DNA of 64,000 nucleotides from NCBI RefSeq assembly GCF_014698065.1, contig NZ_JACJSI010000002.1:124001-188000 (forward strand). Reading direction: 5' to 3'. A program made the translations under genes and the position numbers. The stretch's first letter is position 1; every line of letters starts with the position of its first letter. Of this stretch, positions 53,988-62,542 are shown piece by piece. A model generated the notes under the pieces. The model saw nothing but the letters and a program-made list of their open reading frames with translations, made no database searches and was not told the origin of the DNA. This DNA is from Nostoc flagelliforme FACHB-838. GTDB taxonomy: Bacteria > Cyanobacteriota > Cyanobacteriia > Cyanobacteriales > Nostocaceae.

Positions 53988-55430
53988 ATGACACCTCCAG
54001 AAAATCAAAACATCATCGAAGAAAGAAAAGAACTAATTAAAGAAGTTCTAGACGCTTACCCCGATAAAGCTAAGAAAAAACGGGAAAAGCACTTAAGTGT
54101 ATACGAAGAAGGTAAGTCCGATTGCGGCGTTAAGTCTAACATCAAATCCCTTCCTGGTGTAATGACCGCTCGTGGTTGTGCTTACGCCGGTTCTAAAGGT
54201 GTGGTTTGGGGTCCTATTAAGGACATGATCCACATCAGCCACGGGCCTGTAGGTTGCGGTTACTGGTCTTGGTCTGGTCGTCGTAACTACTACATCGGCA
54301 CCACAGGTATTGATACCTTTGGTACCATGCACTTCACCTCTGACTTCCAAGAAAGAGATATCGTGTTCGGTGGTGACAAGAAACTTGTCAAGCTAATCCA
54401 AGAACTAGATGTACTTTTCCCACTCAACCGTGGTGTTTCCATTCAATCTGAATGCCCCATCGGTCTAATTGGGGATGACATCGAAGCTGTTGCTCGGAAG
54501 ACATCGAAAGAAATCGGCAAGCCAGTTGTACCTGTGCGTTGCGAAGGTTTCCGGGGTGTTTCCCAATCTTTGGGACACCACATTGCTAACGACATGGTTC
54601 GTGACTGGGTGTTCACCAGAGCAGACCAAGCTAAGAAAGACGGTACACTTCAGTTTGAAGGTACTCCTTATGATGTAGCCATCATTGGTGACTACAACAT
54701 CGGTGGAGATGCTTGGGCTAGCCGCATCCTGTTAGAAGAAATCGGCTTGCGCGTAGTCGCTCAGTGGTCAGGTGATGGTACCATCAACGAAATGTTGATG
54801 ACCCCCAATGTGAAGATGAACCTCATCCACTGTTACCGGTCGATGAACTACATCAGCCGTCACATGGAAGAAGCTTATGGTATACCCTGGTTGGAATACA
54901 ACTTCTTCGGCCCCACTAAGATTGCTGAATCTTTACGGGAAATCGCTTCTAAGTTTGACGAAACAATCCAAGCAAACGCTGAGAAAGTTATCGCCAAATA
55001 TCAACCCACAATGGATGCGGTAATTGCTAAGTACCGCCCCCGCTTGGATGGTAAGACTGTAGCTATCATGGTTGGTGGTCTACGTCCTCGCCACGTTGTC
55101 CCAGCTTTCCAAGACTTGGGCATGAAGATGATTGGTACAGGTTATGAGTTCGCTCATAATGACGATTACAAACGTACCACTCACTACATCGAAAACGGCA
55201 CCATCGTTTATGACGACGTTACCGCTTACGAATTCGAGGAATTTATCAAAGCGCTGAAGCCTGACCTAGTAGCTTCTGGTGTGAAAGAGAAGTACGTCTT
55301 CCAAAAGATGGGTCTTCCTTTCCGTCAAATGCACTCTTGGGATTACTCCGAACCTAGCGATCGCACTTCAACATCATATAATGCAAGGTTTTTTAGCGAC
55401 GGTAGAAAAAAGAGCCTATTTCTAGCCTAA
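53988..55430 (+). CDS. nifD: NifD, MoFe protein alpha subunit, truncated by the nifD element
   Basis: NifD with NifK holds FeMo-cofactor and P-clusters. The 480-codon frame opens [20 protein letters not shown] and has [60 protein letters not shown] and the FeMoco-ligand His in [10 protein letters not shown] (His449). At 55340-55350 the 11-bp sequence ggattactccg occurs. From codon 455 (GAA) onward the 26 residues [20 protein letters not shown] and KSLFLA do not belong to NifD. The normal continuation (GPYHGYDGFAIF...) is absent, so nifD is split. A complete NifD is expected only after excision in heterocysts. Confidence 0.93.
   Translation: MTPPENQNIIEERKELIKEVLDAYPDKAKKKREKHLSVYEEGKSDCGVKSNIKSLPGVMTARGCAYAGSKGVVWGPIKDMIHISHGPVGCGYWSWSGRRNYYIGTTGIDTFGTMHFTSDFQERDIVFGGDKKLVKLIQELDVLFPLNRGVSIQSECPIGLIGDDIEAVARKTSKEIGKPVVPVRCEGFRGVSQSLGHHIANDMVRDWVFTRADQAKKDGTLQFEGTPYDVAIIGDYNIGGDAWASRILLEEIGLRVVAQWSGDGTINEMLMTPNVKMNLIHCYRSMNYISRHMEEAYGIPWLEYNFFGPTKIAESLREIASKFDETIQANAEKVIAKYQPTMDAVIAKYRPRLDGKTVAIMVGGLRPRHVVPAFQDLGMKMIGTGYEFAHNDDYKRTTHYIENGTIVYDDVTAYEFEEFIKALKPDLVASGVKEKYVFQKMGLPFRQMHSWDYSEPSDRTSTSYNARFFSDGRKKSLFLA
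55340..55350 (+). other. nifD-element recombination site (left border)
   Basis: ggattactccg is the 11-bp direct repeat flanking the nifD excision element in Anabaena/Nostoc, recombined by the XisA recombinase during heterocyst differentiation. One copy is found here, at the exact point where NifD homology ends. I did not find the second copy in the window, nor xisA, so the right border is expected beyond 64000. Confidence 0.85.
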
Positions 55431-55681
55431 ATGCAAGTTGCAGGGTTATTTAGGAACAATCTGTTTTGATGCTTTAGATAGTATAACTCTTATGGAATCT
55501 GGTTTTTAGATTTTGCTTACATTTTGCTTTAAGAAAAACTGTAAAACAAAAGACTATTTTAAATGACGATTTTTTAGATTAAATGGTGCGATCGCCTCGA
55601 CTCTACGCAAAACAATTCTTTGGGTTATTTGAGATAATGGTGCGTTGTTACAAAAGCGATGCGATCACTCTCAATGTTCTG

Positions 55682-56329
55682 TTATGTGTCTGACGCTTGG
55701 ACAAATAGTGTTTTTGCAGTTTTTCCACAGCTATTTACAAATATACCATCAAAGGTGCCTCCAACAACACCTCCTACTAGAGGCAGCATTTTCATAATAT
55801 TGATTACGCCTTTTTCACCAGCTTTAGTGATTAGTCGGAATCCAATCTTTTTATTGATTTCAATCAGAACCTTACCAGGTATCTGCCTGATTAGATTTTG
55901 ACACACCTTTGTGCTAATCGTGATGCCTGCGGTTTTTAGAATTTCCTCGCCTGCTTCACCAATTAAACATAAAAGAACCATTGTTCTCACTTGTTCAGAG
56001 CGGATATCATATCCTCGAAGGTGAGCTATTGCGGCGGCTGTGTTTGCTCCAAGGGCATAGGATGCAGCTAAACCCACTGGAATGGTAATAGGCATTGCTG
56101 CAATACCACCTAACCCAGTGATAAAACCCGTGCCAGCAGCATACGTAGTTCTCCATGCAATAACTGAATTAATAGCATCTTCAATACTAGCCGCTTTGCT
56201 CAAGTGGTCTGCTGCAACATCCTCCGCAGGTGGCAGAACCCCTAACCCGTTAATCCCAGCATCAGCTATCCACTCAAGAGTTGCTTTTATGGGATTATTG
56301 TTATTATCGCTTGCGTTAGCTGAAACCAT
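55682..56329 (-). CDS. EcsC-family protein
   Basis: The 215-residue protein has the EcsC layout: a helical start KATLEWIADAGINGLGVLPP, AADHLSKAASIEDAINSVIA, then the glycine-rich membrane-like hairpins TGFITGLGGIAAMPITIPVG and LAASYALGANTAAAIAHLRG. After the helix EQVRTMVLLCLIGEAGEEIL comes a second hydrophobic pair, LPLVGGVVGGTFDGIFVNS. EcsC proteins occur in Bacillus secretion/protease loci and widely elsewhere, with no defined reaction. It is the first gene inside the nifD element, transcribed toward nifD. Confidence 0.72.
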   Translation of the reverse strand: MVSANASDNNNNPIKATLEWIADAGINGLGVLPPAEDVAADHLSKAASIEDAINSVIAWRTTYAAGTGFITGLGGIAAMPITIPVGLAASYALGANTAAAIAHLRGYDIRSEQVRTMVLLCLIGEAGEEILKTAGITISTKVCQNLIRQIPGKVLIEINKKIGFRLITKAGEKGVINIMKMLPLVGGVVGGTFDGIFVNSCGKTAKTLFVQASDT

Positions 56330-56585
56330 AGAATTTAATTTTTGTAAATTATTTCATCTTTTCTATCCCAAATTTCTGTAATAAGACCACCGCAATACCT
56401 CTATATCACTGTAAATTTACAAATAAGGTTTCATGCTCCATTGCATCAAAAAGATAATGTTAAAAACACTACTGTCACTGACAGATAAAGACACATAGCT
56501 AGTTATTAATCAAAAATTAACCGTTTAATTACTTAATTTGAGGTAATTATCCATTATTTTTGTATCTGATAAGCTTTCTCTACCA

Positions 56586-57062
56586 CTATAATTGGCTAAT
56601 GAGTTTAACTGCTAAACCTTCTGCTGAAGATAGTGTGTTTATGAGAGTCTTAACATCGTCTGAGCAAAAGGAGCTACTGAAGGTGTTAGTCTTACTTGAT
56701 ACTAAAAAGTACAACCTAATTTTTTTATAGCTCCAGAATAAAAAATATGACTTTTTACTAAAAACTGTCACGGATAAATTATCACTAACCTCACCACGCA
56801 AGACAAAATCTTCTGAAAATTCTCCTGTATATGTCTCTTTTTCCAGAAGCTCCATTTTGTTGTGCGCCTTGCTAAGGGTATCTATCAGTTTATGAACCTT
56901 AGAGCTAGATACAATAGCTACTCCAGGATTGTATCTTCCATCAGGGCCTGGAACAAAAAAACGAATATACCACTTACTCTTCTGTGCAGCATCACGATAA
57001 GCAACTAATGATGCTCTAATATTTGATAATTCGAGAGCTTGCTCAAGTTGTCTAGGATTCAT
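56586..57062 (-). CDS. Hypothetical protein (158 aa) in the nifD element
   Basis: No family was recognised. The preferred start is the ATG at 57062 (MNPRQLEQALELSNIRASLV); a longer frame reaches 57116. The segment DAAQKSKWYIRFFVPGPDGR then YNPGVAIVSSSKVHKLIDTL could be a substrate-facing fold; the C-terminus DVKTLINTLSSAEGLAVKLI echoes the middle (KVHKLIDTLSKAHNKMELLE), suggesting an internal duplication. There are no membrane segments. It lies between the EcsC gene and the PIN-tail repeats. Confidence 0.55.
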   Translation of the reverse strand: MNPRQLEQALELSNIRASLVAYRDAAQKSKWYIRFFVPGPDGRYNPGVAIVSSSKVHKLIDTLSKAHNKMELLEKETYTGEFSEDFVLRGEVSDNLSVTVFSKKSYFLFWSYKKIRLYFLVSSKTNTFSSSFCSDDVKTLINTLSSAEGLAVKLISQL

Positions 57063-57224
57063 TATGGCAGATTCAATACAGTTATAGACAGGGTTCCCAA
57101 ATTGAACCTTAAACATATCCCTTTAAGTCTGTACGCCATATATGTAAGCTTGACCCCAACTCAACAACACGCTACTGCATATTTAGAGATTCTCTGTGAG
57201 ATGCATAAGAAAGAAATAGTCTGT

Positions 57225-57385
57225 TGTCGTGATAGCCCTCACTCGACAATAAACTAGGCGATCCGATCGCATTAAACCGTCCAATCCTCAATTAACAATC
57301 CGGTTATCTTGCTGAAATGCCGATGATTGCGCGTTAGTAAAACTAATTTACGAGATACTGCGATCGCAGTAAAAGAAGTAGAGTG
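57225..57385 (-). pseudogene. PIN-toxin (VapC) 3' remnant, copy 1
   Basis: On the minus strand, ending at TAA 57272-57274, the bases encode [20 protein letters not shown] then LIEDWTV. This is the C-terminal tail of VapC-type PIN proteins (…TRN..HF..I.GL.IEDW…). The upstream part of the gene is missing; flanking DNA is shared with copies 2-4. Confidence 0.7.
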
Positions 57386-57535
57386 TTGTTGCGATCGCTT
57401 TGACTCGACAATAAACTAGGCGATCCGATCGCATTAAACCGTCCAATCCTCAATTAACAATCCGGGTACTTTGCCCAAATCCCGATGATTGCGTGTTAAT
57501 AAAACTAATTTACGAGATAGTGCGATCGCCGATAG
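57386..57535 (-). pseudogene. PIN-toxin (VapC) 3' remnant, copy 2
   Basis: Ending at TAA 57434-57436, the minus strand reads [20 protein letters not shown] then LIEDWTV. It directly follows copy 1 in tandem, with the same downstream sequence (aaactaggcgatccgatcgc). Confidence 0.7.
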
Positions 57536-57582
57536 CGTAGCGTTAGCGACGCAGGAGCGTCATAGCCCGTCGTAGACATCGC
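57535..57582 (-). repeat. Dispersed repeat, extended copy
   Basis: Contains the family core agcccgtcgtagacatcgc plus an inserted gcgttagcgacgcaggagcg palindrome, adjacent to PIN-tail copy 2. Confidence 0.6.
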
Positions 57583-57634
57583 AATAACATTCCCTATCAT
57601 TTCCCGCAAATAATGCAAACTTAACTGATCGCTT

Positions 57635-57835
57635 CTATGCTTCGGCTTCAATACCTTGTTGTGTTGGGGATTCTAGAACTTTTGTCTGCTGCTCTTTGTA
57701 CTGTATAAGGTGGGGATATTCTTTCTGAAGTTGAATATAGTAATTCACCAACTTCTGGGGGTTGTGTCCATTCTCTAGAGATATAATATGGCGAATTTTA
57801 CGTATTTGGCTAATTGCCTCATCATTCTTCGTCAT
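57635..57835 (-). CDS. Small protein (66 aa) overlapping the 3' end of a broken PIN gene
   Basis: The 66-residue protein MTKNDEAISQIRKIRHIISL, ENGHNPQKLVNYYIQLQKEY, PHLIQYKEQQTKVLESPTQQ is helical, polar and soluble. Its start overlaps the PIN gene's end by 14 bp on the same strand, the arrangement of a toxin-antitoxin pair. I take it as a likely antitoxin of that PIN protein; there is no domain call. The PIN partner is a pseudogene. Confidence 0.6.
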   Translation of the reverse strand: MTKNDEAISQIRKIRHIISLENGHNPQKLVNYYIQLQKEYPHLIQYKEQQTKVLESPTQQGIEAEA

Positions 57836-58307
57836 TTTGCGCTCCTATCAACTCTAACGGCGTAACTAGCGTTGGAACGTATAACCCCAGCATAACCTTC
57901 AGCCGTCGAATATGCCCAAACTTATTGGCATTTGCCAAGTGACGACAATTCCAAGTTAAGAGAAAATCACATTTATGATACGAAGCTAGGGCAAGATGTA
58001 GTGCATCTCCAAGTGGATCTTTGGGCATCAGTTGTTGCTGAATATACACTTCAACGATTTCAGCAACCACAGATTCAATCGGGACAAATAACAAGCCACT
58101 AATCAGTTTTATTGCCTCGCTCTTTCCAGGAAAGTTACCTCGATTGAGTTCATCCAGCACTGCAAGACTAGTTACAAGCACATAGTTGTCACTTGCATGG
58201 CTCCATCATTCCCGTGTCCAGTCCCGCCGCGCCACCATATCAGGTTCAGTACGTGCCTCGTAATAAAAACTGGGAATGGAGGTTTCAATGTAAACTTTTG
58301 GTTTCAT
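57822..58307 (-). pseudogene. PIN-domain toxin-type protein, interrupted by an in-frame TGA
   Basis: From ATG at 58307 the minus frame gives MKPKVYIETSIPSFYYEART EPDMVARRDWTRE, then TGA at 58206-58208, then WSHASDNYVLVTSLAVLDEL and the rest of a PIN-like protein (DPLGDALHLALASYHKCDFL then LTWNCRHLAN). The acidic residues of the N-terminal YIETS and the DALHLA/LTWN motif are those of the PIN nuclease. In relatives a Trp-like residue is expected at the stop, so TGG to TGA is likely. A Met in the middle opens a shorter frame (57822-58181), which lacks the first catalytic acid. Confidence 0.78.
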
Positions 58308-58419
58308 TGTGGTAAGAAGTGACATAAATAAATGGCTTGACTATCTTTCGTTAATGACTAATATTGCAATATTATCGTGCTTAATTTAACACCTAAGCAA
58401 TGTCTACGACTGGCCGTTC

Positions 58420-58610
58420 GGCATCGCCTTCACTCGGCAATAAACTAGGCGATGTCTACGACGGGCTGCGCCTACGCATTAAACTGTTACTACCTCAATT
58501 AACAATCTGTGTACTTTGTTGAAATCTCAATGATTGCGTGTTAATAAAACTAATTTACGAGATAGTGCGATCGCAGTAAAAGAAGTAGAGTGTTGTAGCG
58601 ATCGCTTTCA
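58420..58610 (-). pseudogene. PIN-toxin (VapC) 3' remnant, copy 3
   Basis: The minus strand, ending at TAA 58479-58481, reads [11 protein letters not shown], a stop, then DFNKVHRLLIEVVTV. It is the most decayed of the four and has a dispersed repeat (58450-58478) immediately downstream of the stop. Confidence 0.65.
58450..58478 (+). repeat. Dispersed repeat copy
   Basis: gcgatgtctacgacgggctg cgcctacgc; the full consensus sequence. It abuts the stop codon of PIN-tail copy 3. Confidence 0.75.
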
Positions 58611-58648
58611 CTCAACAACACATCATTGTATATTCATACTGGGTGAAG

Positions 58649-58882
58649 TTAAGCGATCGCCTCTAACTCAGGAATATACTCAGTTTCGTAGTTTTCAATT
58701 AAAACACCAATAACTTCCATTAAAGACGCGAGTGGATGCGTCTCGTCTTCACCAACTTGATCGATGAGACAATCAAGGATTTCAACCAAGCGTTCATATT
58801 CCTCTTCTGTGTGAGGAACAAAGACGTTTTCGGCAATAGATGACCAAGCAATAATCGTTTGATCTAGGTTTAAGCTTTGCAT
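58649..58882 (-). CDS. higA: HigA-like antitoxin without HTH part
   Basis: The start preferred is the ATG at 58882 (MQSLNLDQTIIAWSSIAENV), with AAAGGAAT upstream; an ATG at 58894 overlaps higB by four bases. The 77 residues include FVPHTEEEYERLVEILDCLI, DQVGEDETHPLASLMEVIGV and LIENYETEYIPEL, the HigA-type toxin-binding N-terminal region. The usual helix-turn-helix that follows is absent, so it may be a truncated or naturally short form. It is coupled to the HigB toxin gene upstream. Confidence 0.7.
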   Translation of the reverse strand: MQSLNLDQTIIAWSSIAENVFVPHTEEEYERLVEILDCLIDQVGEDETHPLASLMEVIGVLIENYETEYIPELEAIA

Positions 58883-58890
58883 TATTCCTT

Positions 58891-59169
58891 TCACTTTCCT
58901 TCATCATATTCTGAATGCGTTAACACAGCCCGAATGTAGACCTTTTGGCGGTTGTAATGAATTGCAGCAATGAGTCGAACTTTGTTACCACCAATATTAA
59001 ACACTGTCAATTTACCAACTTGATCTACGGAGGGAAACATTTCACGAAGTTCTACAAATGAGGTAAACTCATTTCCCTTGATCAATCGATACCACTGAGC
59101 CAAGGCGTTATTTGTATCTGGATAAAGTTTAGCAAATTCATTCAGCCGTTTACGAGTAATAACGTGCAT
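58891..59169 (-). CDS. higB: HigB-family toxin (RelE-like mRNA interferase)
   Basis: The 92-residue protein MHVITRKRLNEFAKLYPDTN, NALAQWYRLIKGNEFTSFVE, LREMFPSVDQVGKLTVFNIG, GNKVRLIAAIHYNRQKVYIR and AVLTHSEYDEGK is a typical HigB toxin, with the RelE-type core and the C-terminal THSEYD region. It cleaves mRNA on the ribosome. Here the antitoxin gene (higA) lies downstream, as usual for higBA, with a 4-bp overlap. This is the only apparently intact toxin in the element. Confidence 0.86.
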   Translation of the reverse strand: MHVITRKRLNEFAKLYPDTNNALAQWYRLIKGNEFTSFVELREMFPSVDQVGKLTVFNIGGNKVRLIAAIHYNRQKVYIRAVLTHSEYDEGK

Positions 59170-59249
59170 TTAAAAAACCCTTGATGTCTTAATAATTCTG
59201 TCATCCATATAACTCACCTCCCAGTGCTAATCTTAAATGAATTATCTGT

Positions 59250-59480
59250 GACATCGCAGTAAAAGAAGTAGACTGTTGTGGCGATCGCCCTCACTCGGCA
59301 ATAAACTAGGCGATGTCTACGACGGGCTGCGCCTACGCATTAAACTGTTACTACCTCTATTAACAATCCGGGTACTTTGCCTAAATCCCGATGCTTGCGT
59401 GTTAATAAAACTACTTTACAAGATAGTGCGATCGCCGAATAACCAAGCGTAGACATCGCAGTAAAAGAAGTAGAATGTTG
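59250..59480 (-). pseudogene. PIN-toxin (VapC) 3' remnant, copy 4
   Basis: Ending at TAA 59340-59342, the minus strand reads [20 protein letters not shown] then LIEVVTV. A dispersed repeat (59310-59338) lies directly after the stop, as in copy 3, so copies 3 and 4 come from one duplicated ancestor that already carried the repeat. Confidence 0.65.
59310..59338 (+). repeat. Dispersed repeat copy
   Basis: gcgatgtctacgacgggctg cgcctacgc, identical to the 58450 copy. Confidence 0.75.
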
Positions 59481-59482
59481 TT

Positions 59483-59511
59483 GCGATGTCTGCGACGGGC
59501 TTCGCCTACGC
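59483..59511 (+). repeat. Dispersed repeat copy
   Basis: gcgatgtctgcgacgggctt cgcctacgc; a variant of the same repeat. Confidence 0.7.
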
Positions 59512-59655
59512 TATTATTCGACAAGATTATTGAGGTGCAATTAGCAAAAGCGAGATGAAGTTTATCAAACCTAAATATGCTTAAGGTACGCAAGAGCCGT
59601 TATATTTCATGAGAATTGATAAACTATTAGATACGAAACTGGAGATCAAAGACTC

Positions 59656-59874
59656 ATGCTTAAAGACTCCCCAATTATTAGCGCATCTCCTGAAATTATG
59701 GGCGGTACTATAGTTTTTGCTGGAACTAGGGTTCCCGTGCAGACGCTTCTGGATTATCTCAAGGCAGGCGAATCCATAAACGACTTTTTGGATGGATTTC
59801 CGACTGTTACCAAAGAGCAAGTTATCGCCTTGCTTGAGGAGGCTGGAAAGCAGTTTGCTAGCATGGTGGCATAG
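59656..59874 (+). CDS. DUF433-family antitoxin
   Basis: The 72-residue protein MLKDSPIISASPEIMGGTIV, FAGTRVPVQTLLDYLKAGES and INDFLDGFPTVTKEQVIALL is a canonical DUF433 protein, an HTH-like antitoxin (VapB-like) with the PEIMGGTIVFAGTRVPVQTL signature. It precedes a PIN-like toxin gene by one base pair. The toxin is interrupted, so this antitoxin is probably without a working partner. Confidence 0.88.
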   Translation: MLKDSPIISASPEIMGGTIVFAGTRVPVQTLLDYLKAGESINDFLDGFPTVTKEQVIALLEEAGKQFASMVA

Positions 59875-59875
59875 C

Positions 59876-60196
59876 ATGAAACTCTTGTTGGATGAGTGTA
59901 TTGACCGCAAACTAGCGAGGGAATTTGTTGGCTATGAGGTCAAAACTGTTCCTCAAATGGGATGAGCAGGAGTAAAGAATGGTCAACTTCTTGCCCTTGC
60001 AGAAGCTGACTTTGATATTTTTATCACTGTTGATCGCAACTTGTCATTTCAACAAAATTTACCACATTTCAATATTGCGGTAATTGTTTTACAAGCACAA
60101 TCTAACCGTTTGATAGATATGAAACCTCTAGTACCCAAGGTTTTAGCTACTTTAGCCACGGCAGTTAAAGGACAAGCCATAGTAGTCAGTTTGTAA
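59876..60196 (+). pseudogene. DUF5615 PIN-like toxin, interrupted by an in-frame TGA
   Basis: From ATG at 59876 the frame reads MKLLLDECIDRKLAREFVGY EVKTVPQMG, then TGA at 59963-59965, then AGVKNGQLLALAEADFDIFI and TVDRNLSFQQNLPHFNIAVI to TAA at 60194-60196. The LLLDEC and TVDRN motifs are those of the DUF5615 PIN-like family. In relatives the residue after PQMG is Trp (GWAGVKNG), so TGG to TGA is again the likely change. The 106-codon length is normal otherwise. Confidence 0.82.
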
Positions 60197-60214
60197 AAAT
60201 AAATCTTAGTAGTT

Positions 60215-60280
60215 CTGACCTTCAACTTCGGAATGCCTTCAGTTTCGCAGTTTTCAATTAAAACAGCAATAAATTCCATT
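60215..60280 (-). pseudogene. Fragment of a HigA-like antitoxin tail
   Basis: On the minus strand, bases to about 60280 read MEFIAVLIENCETEGIPKLK, matching MEVIGVLIENYETEYIPELE of the antitoxin at 58649-58882, followed by a dispersed repeat. It is a duplicated fragment. Confidence 0.6.
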
Positions 60281-60281
60281 A

Positions 60282-60310
60282 GCAATGTCTGCGATGGGCT
60301 ACGCCTACGC
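60282..60310 (+). repeat. Dispersed repeat copy
   Basis: gcaatgtctgcgatgggcta cgcctacgc; a diverged copy adjoining the HigA fragment. Confidence 0.6.
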
Positions 60311-60500
60311 CCTTACTTGCTTCTTTACCAGACGCTACGCAAACGGTAGGTGGTGTTTGAAGTTGCTTTTTGCTCAAAATTCGGATTCTCCACAGGAGTC
60401 GGTGTCTATGCAACACCCATAGATAAAATTGCACATACCCTTTCGACTTCTCCCTATATTCAATCATTAGCGAGAAGTTGCAACACAATAGTGATGTTGC

Positions 60501-61424
60501 TTAATATACTTGAGGGACAAAGAACTGCTCATTGCGGGGAGCGCGAACATAATCCTCAGCCACAGGTCTAGACGGAAGTTCTAAGGGAGGAGGTGTCATA
60601 TCTTCGTAAGGAACTTTGCTCAACAAATGATGAATGCAGTTGAGCCGCGCCCGTCTTTTATCATCTGCTTCAATGGTAAACCAGGGGGCTTCTGGAATAT
60701 TTGTGTAAGCAAACATGGTATCTTTTGCTTTGGAGAATTCTACCCAGCGATCGCGTGATTCCAAATCCATTGGGCTGAGTTTCCAGCGCCTTGCTGGATC
60801 GTGACTACGAGAGAGAAAGCGTTTTTCTTGTTCTTCATCGCTGACGGAAAACCAGTACTTGATTAAAACAATGCCCGATCGCACTAACATTCGTTCAAAT
60901 TCCGGGCAAGATTGCATGAATTCTTGATATTCTGCTTCAGTGCAAAAACCCATCACCCGTTCAACTCCGGCTCGGTTGTACCAACTGCGATCAAAGAGAA
61001 CGATTTCGCCTGCTGTCGGAAGATGTTGCACATAGCGCTGAAAATACCACTGAGTTTTCTCACGATCAGATGGTGTTCCTAGAGCAACTACACGACAGCC
61101 ACGAGGATTAAGTGGATCGGCAATGCGTTTGATTACTCCTCCTTTGCCGGCAGCATCGCGCCCTTCAAATATGACGACAACCCGATAGCCAGTGTGCTTA
61201 ATCCAGTATTGCATTTTGACTAGCTCAATCTGGAGTTGCTTTAGTTCAGTTTTAAAAGTCTTTTTGGGAATTTTCTTAGCAAAAGCTTCTGTGCTACCAT
61301 CAAAAATCCGTTTTGATTTTTTAAATTTTTTCTTGTCTTTTGGCTTTACTAGGCTCTCTATTAAGCCTGTAGCGGGTTGAGCTAGATCATTATTTTGCTG
61401 GGTTTCAACTTCATCAATTGACAT
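60501..61424 (-). CDS. ppk2: Polyphosphate kinase 2 (PPK2)
   Basis: The start preferred is the ATG at 61424 (MSIDEVETQQNNDLAQPATG); a longer frame reaches 61454. The 307-residue protein has the PPK2 core. Walker A is VVIFEGRDAAGKGGVIKRIA, then NPRGCRVVALGTPSDREKTQ, WYFQRYVQHLP and the Walker B DRSWYNRAGVERVMGFC, with the lid region KRFLSRSHDPARRWKLSPMD. It moves phosphate between polyphosphate and nucleotides. The subgroup (GDP or ADP preference) is not determined. It lies in the nifD-element part, next to a helical hypothetical gene. Confidence 0.92.
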   Translation of the reverse strand: MSIDEVETQQNNDLAQPATGLIESLVKPKDKKKFKKSKRIFDGSTEAFAKKIPKKTFKTELKQLQIELVKMQYWIKHTGYRVVVIFEGRDAAGKGGVIKRIADPLNPRGCRVVALGTPSDREKTQWYFQRYVQHLPTAGEIVLFDRSWYNRAGVERVMGFCTEAEYQEFMQSCPEFERMLVRSGIVLIKYWFSVSDEEQEKRFLSRSHDPARRWKLSPMDLESRDRWVEFSKAKDTMFAYTNIPEAPWFTIEADDKRRARLNCIHHLLSKVPYEDMTPPPLELPSRPVAEDYVRAPRNEQFFVPQVY

Positions 61425-61797
61425 TGTAGTGACTCCATGCCATTGATTCGGCATAATTAAATTTATCTATAAAGTATATATTTTAATGCAGACTAAGTGT
61501 AAATATACGCCTTTGCAAGTTGCGATCGCTAGAATTCAGGTTAGCAAAAGCTCAAAATTTTTCTTGCTGGAGTAAGTTTGTCTATAACATTGAATCTCTT
61601 GTAGCTTGTTATACGATTTTACATCCTCTTCTGATAGGGGAATGCTCGTTCCGTCAGCGCATTTTCATAAAGAATTGATATGAGTGGCACTATCTCGATT
61701 TCCGAGTTTTACCTACTCCTTTTAGCCCAGCCAAACTTAAAATGAATAGTGCTTTCATTGATATTCGCTAGGAAATTTGAGCAATGATTTTTGGACT
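61425..61797. other. Intergenic region between ppk2 and the 192-residue protein
   Basis: About 370 AT-rich bases without a gene or clear repeat; any ppk2 promoter would be here. Confidence 0.45.
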
Positions 61798-62376
61798 TCA
61801 GTCTGGGAAAGCCAGACCAGTCATCGGGTCACGAATATATAATCCTAGCGTGAGACTACGGATAGCTTCATCCCAAACGGGTATTAATTGTTGTGCTTGA
61901 TCTACCCAATAATCGAATGTAATCAAGCACTGAATATTCGATCCCAAAGCAATGCAAGTCCGCGAAAAAGCTTCCCGTGGTTCTTCTTGAGTGTCAATGA
62001 ACTTCATCTCTGTCCAGACAATTTTAGCGGTTTGGCGCTTGACGGTAATAATTTCTCCCTTAGCAATGATGTTGCGGCTGTCGTTTTCCAGAACTTTCTT
62101 CAAGGTAGATTTTAGCGGAAACTTGCTCCAATCATTGGGTGGCAGAGGATTAAAAGATACTTCCAGACAACAATCATCGTTAGGGGGTTTTTTATCGAGA
62201 AACTTGAAGGATTTTTCTTGTGGCTCAAAAACCCAATTCTGGGGAACATTGAGACGGACAGCCCCGCGATTGGCGACAAATATTTTGTAGCCTGATGGAG
62301 ATTCCCAGCGATGGTCAGGCTTTAGTTCAAGCGTTTCTTTAATCCACTGGAGATTGCTTTTTTTACGCTTTGCCAT
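61798..62376 (-). CDS. Conserved hypothetical cyanobacterial protein (192 aa)
   Basis: The 192-residue protein MAKRKKSNLQWIKETLELKP, DHRWESPSGYKIFVANRGAV, RLNVPQNWVFEPQEKSFKFL, CCLEVSFNPLPPNDWSKFPL, and the C-terminal QCLITFDYWVDQAQQLIPVW has a repeated beta-sheet look (strands around KIFVANRG, RLNVPQNWVF, KIVWTEMKF, CLITFDYW). I believe a related hypothetical family is found in many cyanobacteria; no function is known. It is soluble, with a basic N-terminus. It lies between ppk2 and the TraX-like gene. Confidence 0.65.
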   Translation of the reverse strand: MAKRKKSNLQWIKETLELKPDHRWESPSGYKIFVANRGAVRLNVPQNWVFEPQEKSFKFLDKKPPNDDCCLEVSFNPLPPNDWSKFPLKSTLKKVLENDSRNIIAKGEIITVKRQTAKIVWTEMKFIDTQEEPREAFSRTCIALGSNIQCLITFDYWVDQAQQLIPVWDEAIRSLTLGLYIRDPMTGLAFPD

Positions 62377-62542
62377 AGTGTTTTTGTAGTCTCTGTTAAA
62401 GAGGACATCACAGAATAGTCCATCGTAGACATTGCCCTCTGTGTTAATGTTATCAAATTGCTAGGATTTTGAATAACTATTATATTAAAGAAATAAAATT
62501 TTAGGGATTTTATATTAAGGAATCCAAGGTAACTGTGGTGTT

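Larger units (their letters stand above)
57063..57634. other. Repeat-rich region with two decayed PIN-toxin tails
   Basis: Two copies of a roughly 150-bp repeat (about 57225-57385 and 57386-57535), described separately, and the dispersed repeat copy 57535-57582 fill this stretch. No intact gene. Confidence 0.6.
58308..58648. other. Repeat-rich spacer with PIN-tail copy 3
   Basis: It carries the third PIN-tail remnant and a dispersed repeat copy at 58450-58478, and a degenerate second one near 58400-58430. No intact gene. Confidence 0.55.
59170..59655. other. Repeat-rich region with PIN-tail copy 4 and dispersed repeats
   Basis: It has PIN-tail copy 4 and dispersed repeat copies at 59310-59338 and 59483-59511. 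A further fragment at 59445-59460 (gcgtagacatcgcag) is also visible. No intact gene. Confidence 0.55.
60197..60500. other. Spacer with a HigA-like fragment and repeat
   Basis: It holds a HigA-tail fragment (about 60225-60280) and a dispersed repeat (60282-60310). The remainder shows scattered palindromes but no gene. Confidence 0.5.

Noticed and set aside
60350..60571. 73-codon plus-strand frame before ppk2
   Set aside because: It overlaps the end of ppk2 on the other strand and starts in repeat DNA; no resemblance to a protein family.
61128..61142. Possible second nifD-element border (tgattactcct)
   Set aside because: It matches only about nine of eleven bases and lies inside the ppk2 gene; no nifD sequence follows.
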